Assembly (NCBI GenBank): GCA_964460985.1
Contig: CAYWQX010000030.1
Span: 1-27,050, forward strand
Length of the DNA stretch: 27,050 nt
Source: CAZABG01 sp964460985
GTDB taxonomy: Bacteria > Chlamydiota > Chlamydiia > Chlamydiales > Parachlamydiaceae
Direction of reading: 5' to 3'
A model generated the notes under the pieces. The model saw nothing but the letters and a program-made list of their open reading frames with translations, made no database searches and was not told where the DNA came from. Below, piece after piece: positions 23,393 through 27,050 of this stretch. Made by a program: the position numbers and the translations under genes. Every line of letters starts with the position of its first letter. Within the stretch, counting starts at the first letter, position 1.

Positions 23393-24013
23393 ATGAAACA
23401 CATCGTAAAGCTTTGCGCAGATGATCTGCGTACTTTTATCAACAACAATTACAGCATTAAATTGAAAGCTTCACACGCTCACGAGCTTGTAGCAGCTTTT
23501 TTCGGCTATAAATCGAATGCTGCCCTACTTGCTGACACCATTGCTCCAATTAGCAACTTGCCACAAGCTAACATCATTGTGCTTGCTCCTTCAGAACCCA
23601 TTGATGAACGTCGTAAGCAGCTTCAAGACTTACCGCTTGAATTGCCTGACAACCAAGTATTAGGGGAGATAATTTATTCCACCTTACTTTCGAATAAATA
23701 CCTAGTAATCAACCCATGGCCAACTTATAAACGGTTTGCATTTGCCCTCGCGGATGAATATTTGCGAGAACAAAAGGTGGATAAGATCTATCGCAAACCT
23801 ATACGTGAAGGCATAAGTATAGAAAATGCTGACAACCACAAATACTTGCTTGTTTCGCGGTTTTATCAGCTTCCTATAGCTAATGCAACCACATTTATGG
23901 TACGTGAAATTGAAATTACAACTTGCATAAAGCTTCCATTTATTGCAGGACGTATAGGTTATGGTAAGCCTGAGATTTCGGTGAAGATTGAAAAATTGGG
24001 AATACGTCCGTAA
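23393..24013 (+). CDS. Accessory protein with a mobile-element-type N-terminal motif
   Basis: This 206-residue protein starts at the ATG at 23393, with AGAGG upstream; a TTG 54 bp earlier is possible but unsupported. The N-terminus (KLKASHAHELVAAFFGYKSN followed by AALLAD) is a short helical motif I know from proteins of plasmids and genomic islands, some listed as glyoxalase-superfamily-like. It could mediate binding to a partner. The rest (EIIYSTLLSNKYLVINPWP, YKRFAFALADEYLREQK, ISVKIEKLGIRP) has no recognised motif. No signal peptide or membrane segment is seen. It converges with the PD-(D/E)XK-like gene, with a strong hairpin between them. Confidence 0.65.
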   Translation: MKHIVKLCADDLRTFINNNYSIKLKASHAHELVAAFFGYKSNAALLADTIAPISNLPQANIIVLAPSEPIDERRKQLQDLPLELPDNQVLGEIIYSTLLSNKYLVINPWPTYKRFAFALADEYLREQKVDKIYRKPIREGISIENADNHKYLLVSRFYQLPIANATTFMVREIEITTCIKLPFIAGRIGYGKPEISVKIEKLGIRP

Positions 24014-24069
24014 TTACATTTTTAAATAATGAAAAGAAACAAGTTTGCGTCCTTTTATTGATATACATT

Positions 24070-24119
24070 AGAATCGGGAACAGGCCTATTGCTACCCTAA
24101 TTAGCTTGTTCCCGATTCT
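24070..24119. terminator. Strong 16-bp inverted repeat between convergent genes, probable bidirectional terminator
   Basis: AGAATCGGGAACAGGC (24070-24085) pairs with GCTTGTTCCCGATTCT (24104-24119). The first 13 positions are perfect, one G-U follows, and the loop is 18 bases. It lies 56 bp after the stop of the 206-residue gene and 22 bp after the stop of the minus-strand nuclease-like gene. No long U run follows, so it may instead be a recombination or IS-end remnant. Confidence 0.55.
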
Positions 24120-24141
24120 GCTTCTAATTCTTGGCTTCAAT

Positions 24142-25830
24142 TCAAGTTTTTGACCCAGCAGCTAGCTTAGATTCGCATTCTTCTGCTAGTTTGTGAATCT
24201 CATTCGAAAAAAGAGGCGCTACAGAAAAATTCAGTCCTTTTTTTCTAAAGTAGTCTTCGATTACCTGAGAAGATTTGGATGGTTGATTTGCATAGGGCTT
24301 AAGCTGCTCTAACATCTCGCTTAAAATAGTAGGAGCAGACCTATCTGGTGATGCCGATTGTTTAACTGCACTCAGCATCAATTCCCAGGTAAAAGCGTTC
24401 CAAAGAATCATTGGGGTATTCATTTGATCTTTTTCGTATTCAAGGCAAGCCTCTGCTGTTTTGATCTCGCTACCGTAGGCATCATCAAAAACGTCTAGTT
24501 CAGGGAACCACCCATAATAACCAACCGCTGTATGTATCCGTCCCTTGTAAGCATGCTTCTGTCGATAATCCATGGCTGCCTTCATAACTTGCAATGGTCC
24601 TGGATGCTCTCTTCCGTCACCTTTTCTTTTAGGAGGCAAGAGAAACCGCTTAATGATTTCTTTTATATTGCCTCCCTTTGCTAAATCTAGAGGTTCAGCC
24701 ACTTTCCACTCTATGATCAACTTTTCTTGAGGCGCTAGATCAATAAGCTGATCTCCAAATTCTCCATTCTTTTTAAGATATGGCCGATGACAAATATCTT
24801 TGCCTAAAACTCGTTCTGACAAAGCTGTAATATATTCCTGAAATGCCTGACCCCTTTCATCTCTCAACACATTTATATTGTCCTTCTCTCCCTTTGACTT
24901 CATATCGCTCCAGATCAAATGATAAGGAAGATCAGCCAAGGGACTGCTGAGTAATTCTGGACATAAACAATAAGAGGCGCCGTCAACTTCAAGCAAAGGC
25001 TTACCCCTAATTTTTTTCTCCAGAGAAAGGTCCAAATCTAGCTCTTTAATTAACTCTGAAAACTTTATTTTTTGACTTTTGTAACGTGTCGTTAGCAAAG
25101 ACGAAATTGCTTCAAGAGCAGGGCGCATTTCAGTTGGTAATTTGAAGGATGCCGTAAGCTCAAAAACAGCCGGATCTTTGCTCAGTACATGCACAAAATG
25201 ATTGAAAGTAATCAATCTTACATCTTGAACGGATACCCCTAATCGCTTGTGCAATTCTTGGTTAAAATAGGTTTTATCATAGAAAAGTCCCGATCTACCC
25301 GCCGCTCCTGCTGGATCAACCAAACATCGAGAGTAAAAATCACGAATATCAATGGACTCTTCCGCTGTTCCGTGACGATTTTTCTGCAAATCAAGCAAGG
25401 TCTCATTTGCTATAAGAAAAATTCCAACGGGGCTAAATGCGTCATACGGTTCTGCAGGAGGAAGAGTATCTAACTCTCGATCACCATAATCGATATCGAG
25501 AAGCAGCAAATGGTAAATCAGCTTGAACGCTTGCTTATTAAACAAGACAAGCCGGGAGTTCTCCTTCTTTAATTCTAAAATCCTTTGCAAGACAGGCCCT
25601 TGACTATAGCCTGGAGTAAGAAGCAACTCTCTATCTGCATCGTATAGGCTCATATTCTTTTCCGTCAGAAGTTTATGTAAACGGATAGCAATTTGAGCCA
25701 GAAGATTTATAGCTTGTCGTCTATTTTTATATTGCAGTTGAGCATCCAGATGCTCAAAAAGTCGTCTAGTTCCCAAGGATTCTTTTTTACCCAAAATTTG
25801 AGAGAAGGTCACTATTAGAAAATTGTCCAT
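24142..25830 (-). CDS. PD-(D/E)XK nuclease-like protein, candidate defence component
   Basis: This is a 562-residue cytoplasmic protein. The N-terminal two-thirds is helical and not recognised. Around 284-310 (GASYCLCPELLSSPLADLPY) it has the strand-rich lead-in often found before such nuclease domains. A PD-(D/E)XK-like core follows: Glu332 in GQAFQEYIT, Asp360/Asp364 in FGDQLIDLAP, and Glu374-x-Lys376 in KLIIEWKVAEP, each after a hydrophobic strand as the fold requires. The C-terminal part (YKGRIHTAVGYYGWFPELDV) continues the alpha/beta pattern. It lies 11 bp behind the metallopeptidase gene, forming an operon. Cleavage of DNA is inferred from spacing and motif only. The start at 25830 has a weak GTGAGAT site. 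Confidence 0.72.
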   Translation of the reverse strand: MDNFLIVTFSQILGKKESLGTRRLFEHLDAQLQYKNRRQAINLLAQIAIRLHKLLTEKNMSLYDADRELLLTPGYSQGPVLQRILELKKENSRLVLFNKQAFKLIYHLLLLDIDYGDRELDTLPPAEPYDAFSPVGIFLIANETLLDLQKNRHGTAEESIDIRDFYSRCLVDPAGAAGRSGLFYDKTYFNQELHKRLGVSVQDVRLITFNHFVHVLSKDPAVFELTASFKLPTEMRPALEAISSLLTTRYKSQKIKFSELIKELDLDLSLEKKIRGKPLLEVDGASYCLCPELLSSPLADLPYHLIWSDMKSKGEKDNINVLRDERGQAFQEYITALSERVLGKDICHRPYLKKNGEFGDQLIDLAPQEKLIIEWKVAEPLDLAKGGNIKEIIKRFLLPPKRKGDGREHPGPLQVMKAAMDYRQKHAYKGRIHTAVGYYGWFPELDVFDDAYGSEIKTAEACLEYEKDQMNTPMILWNAFTWELMLSAVKQSASPDRSAPTILSEMLEQLKPYANQPSKSSQVIEDYFRKKGLNFSVAPLFSNEIHKLAEECESKLAAGSKT

Positions 25831-25841
25831 TACTTATCTCA

Positions 25842-26126
25842 CTATTTTTGTTTTGCTGTGCCACTGCAGGACTTGACACCTTGGCATTGTATCGCATCAA
25901 ATTTACGCCAGCCAGGCACATACGCTGTCATAAGAGCCTTAAATAACCTCCCATGGTTGGGAAGGCGCAGATGTAAGAGCTCATGGATGATGACGAGTTT
26001 TTGGAACTCAGGACTTTGTTTTGCTAGATCTGCCGCGAGGGTGATTGTTCCGGTCGTAGAGCACGAGCCCCATTTATTGGTCATTGCTTGAATCCGAATA
26101 TGCTTAGGATTCACCTTGAGTCGCAT
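25842..26126 (-). CDS. Truncated YgjP/DUF45-type zinc metallopeptidase
   Basis: This 94-residue protein carries the conserved core of YgjP-like (DUF45/M48-like) metallopeptidases. MTNKWGSCSTTGTITLAADL (15-34) is followed by the zinc motif HELLH (48-52), with a third ligand His58 in LPNHGRLF and a Trp near YVPGWRKFD. Full-length relatives are more than twice as long, with an N-terminal beta domain that is missing here. Homology-like sequence seems to continue a few codons upstream of the ATG (SHSWA), until an in-frame TAA near 26167. This suggests the 5' end was lost, next to the right tRNA-like repeat at 26189. Relatives often accompany type I restriction genes; here the partner is the nuclease-like gene downstream. 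Confidence 0.85.
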   Translation of the reverse strand: MRLKVNPKHIRIQAMTNKWGSCSTTGTITLAADLAKQSPEFQKLVIIHELLHLRLPNHGRLFKALMTAYVPGWRKFDAIQCQGVKSCSGTAKQK

Positions 26127-26188
26127 TGCCCATGAATGGCTTGTTGTCGAACTTATCTTTGGTTATTCATGAATTGGTTTTTGAAAAG

Positions 26189-26234
26189 TGGGGCAACATG
26201 GACTTGAACTGGCGACCGACGGGTTATGAGTCCG
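26189..26234 (-). repeat. Right direct repeat: 3' half of a CAU-anticodon tRNA-like sequence (candidate att site)
   Basis: On the minus strand this reads GCGGACTCATAACCCGT, then a T-arm-like GCCAGTTCAAGTCCATG that no longer pairs, then TTGCCCCA. Upstream sequence (GGGGAGTTAGCTGCTGGGAA) looks like a 5' half but cannot form a D-stem or a full acceptor. It is therefore a decayed tRNA or an att copy. The mismatches to 17767-17812 fall in the T-arm and next to the acceptor end; the anticodon arm is conserved. Confidence 0.7.
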
Positions 26235-26299
26235 CAGTACTCGCGCCACTTCCCAGCAGCTAACTCCCCGAAATCATAGCGGAAAGCTGGCCTTTCGAG

Positions 26300-26362
26300 C
26301 TACTGCGAACTATTGTCATTTATCGCACTTTTTTGCACGCCAGTGCCCCAAATTTGCCCCAT
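26300..26362 (-). pseudogene. Possible 20-codon remnant next to the right repeat
   Basis: MGQIWGTGVQKSAINDNSSQ followed by a stop. The run of GGGGC/GCCCC-rich sequence beside a tRNA-like end is the kind of place where an integrase gene would have stood. The stretch is too short to assign. Confidence 0.2.
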
Positions 26363-26368
26363 GAAAAA

Positions 26369-27016
26369 TTAGTGAGAGAAATTTGCATATGATTGGGACT
26401 GGCTCTCTATAACGCCTCTAAACTTCAGAAGGAATGACTGAAATTCATTGATCTTGGTTTCGTCATTTTTAAAAATTTTAGAGGGGTAATTTCGTTCCAG
26501 TTCTCTAGTAATAACTAGAAGATCTGGAAGTATTTTCACAGGAAAACGAAAATCTTCAGAAACAAGAGGGTCAATAAAAAAAATCAAAATAATAATGGTC
26601 TTGAAATACCCACCTTCATAAAGGCTCCCACTCCACGTACCACTTCCTTCCATCCACATCCCTGTACTTGTCCAAATAAATTTTTCTTCATCATCTCTTA
26701 GAACAATTTCTTCAAAGACATTCCAAAGAGATGAAATTTTTTTTGGCATCATTGCTAAAAATTCGAAAAAATAAATCTCATAATTCTGTCTTTCTTTTGA
26801 AAGAGTCCATGCAAGAATACCAAGAGCATGTTGCTTGGCTAACGTTCGTGACGCGGTTCTCAATTTTTGAGCACATATGGGCAAGGATTGAGGATAGTTG
26901 GGACCGTTTTGTGTAATATAAGCGAAAGTATTTTTTATCATTTGAAAATTTTTCGAATCTTCAGAGTCTATACAATGTCTAATACACTTACTCGCTTCAG
27001 TTAATATAAATTCCAT
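26369..27016 (-). CDS. Hypothetical protein
   Basis: This is a 215-residue protein with no recognised family. It is mostly helical and rich in aromatic residues. The N-terminal half is an alpha-helical stretch (LRTASRTLAKQHALGILAWT, NYEIYFFEFLAMMPKKISSL). A Gly/Trp-rich turn follows (MWMEGSGTWSGSLYEGG), then one hydrophobic stretch (FKTIIILIFFIDPLV) and a charged helical tail. There is no signal peptide, and no good ribosome binding site before the ATG at 27016. It lies just outside the right tRNA-like repeat. Confidence 0.55.
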   Translation of the reverse strand: MEFILTEASKCIRHCIDSEDSKNFQMIKNTFAYITQNGPNYPQSLPICAQKLRTASRTLAKQHALGILAWTLSKERQNYEIYFFEFLAMMPKKISSLWNVFEEIVLRDDEEKFIWTSTGMWMEGSGTWSGSLYEGGYFKTIIILIFFIDPLVSEDFRFPVKILPDLLVITRELERNYPSKIFKNDETKINEFQSFLLKFRGVIESQSQSYANFSH

Positions 27017-27050
27017 TAAAATATTTGAGTTTTCAAAATTGCTTTTGTTG

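Noticed and set aside
26189..26270. Complete tRNA gene on the minus strand
   Set aside because: The GGGGAGT start pairs with only four bases of the acceptor, there is no D-stem, and the T-stem does not pair.
1..27050. CRISPR arrays, rRNA genes, intact insertion sequences or a phage integrase
   Set aside because: I looked for regularly spaced repeats, conserved rRNA segments, DDE transposase motifs and the integrase R-H-R-Y pattern and found none.

Overview
The window is AT-rich and densely coding, with genes on both strands, short gaps and several ATGA stop-start overlaps. It has no rRNA operon, no CRISPR array and no intact insertion sequence. Several proteins look like those of environmental (amoeba-associated) Chlamydiae. 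The clearest are a 247-residue hydrophobic protein ending in an APCFQP...FGGDINQK tail and a short Inc-like fragment (IPVVSTLTN). An ankyrin-type protein and several small secreted or membrane proteins of unknown family fit the same picture. I infer a Parachlamydia/Waddlia/Simkania/Criblamydia-type organism with moderate confidence; no marker gene settles it.

Regions. (1) 1-1901, minus strand: the start of an RND inner-membrane pump and its membrane fusion protein. (2) 2049-5732: an exported protein, a small Cys/His protein, a class C beta-lactamase-fold serine hydrolase and an ankyrin-like protein. (3) 5820-9121: an envelope redox block, with exported MsrA diverging from an msrB / MerA-like flavoprotein / TVP38 operon. 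(4) 9134-12783, minus strand: five enzymes resembling antibiotic- or metabolite-modifying families (P-loop kinase, GNAT, Vat/CatB-type acetyltransferase, APH-type kinase, SDR). (5) 13012-17580: a large unrecognised protein with a repeat-like C-terminal half, a membrane-anchored NERD protein, a HAF-like secreted protein and a polytopic membrane protein.

(6) 17767-26234 looks like an accessory island. It is bracketed by two direct 46-bp copies of the 3' half of a CAU-anticodon tRNA-like sequence (40/46 identical, 8.42 kb apart). Inside are a periplasmic DUF4431-like protein overlapping an RNNNPGN/DUF3892-like protein, two overlapping two-domain fusions (CPT-GNAT and GNAT-GrpB), and a decayed fragment of the large 13012-15168 gene. 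It also holds small ORFs and gene remnants, a 206-residue protein with a mobile-element-type N-terminus, and an operon of a truncated YgjP/DUF45 metallopeptidase with a 562-residue PD-(D/E)XK-like protein.

The most noteworthy points are the island boundaries, the metallopeptidase/nuclease-like pair as a candidate defence module, the two fusion enzymes, and the possible effector-immunity pair. All functional statements are read from motifs in the translations; no database search was run.
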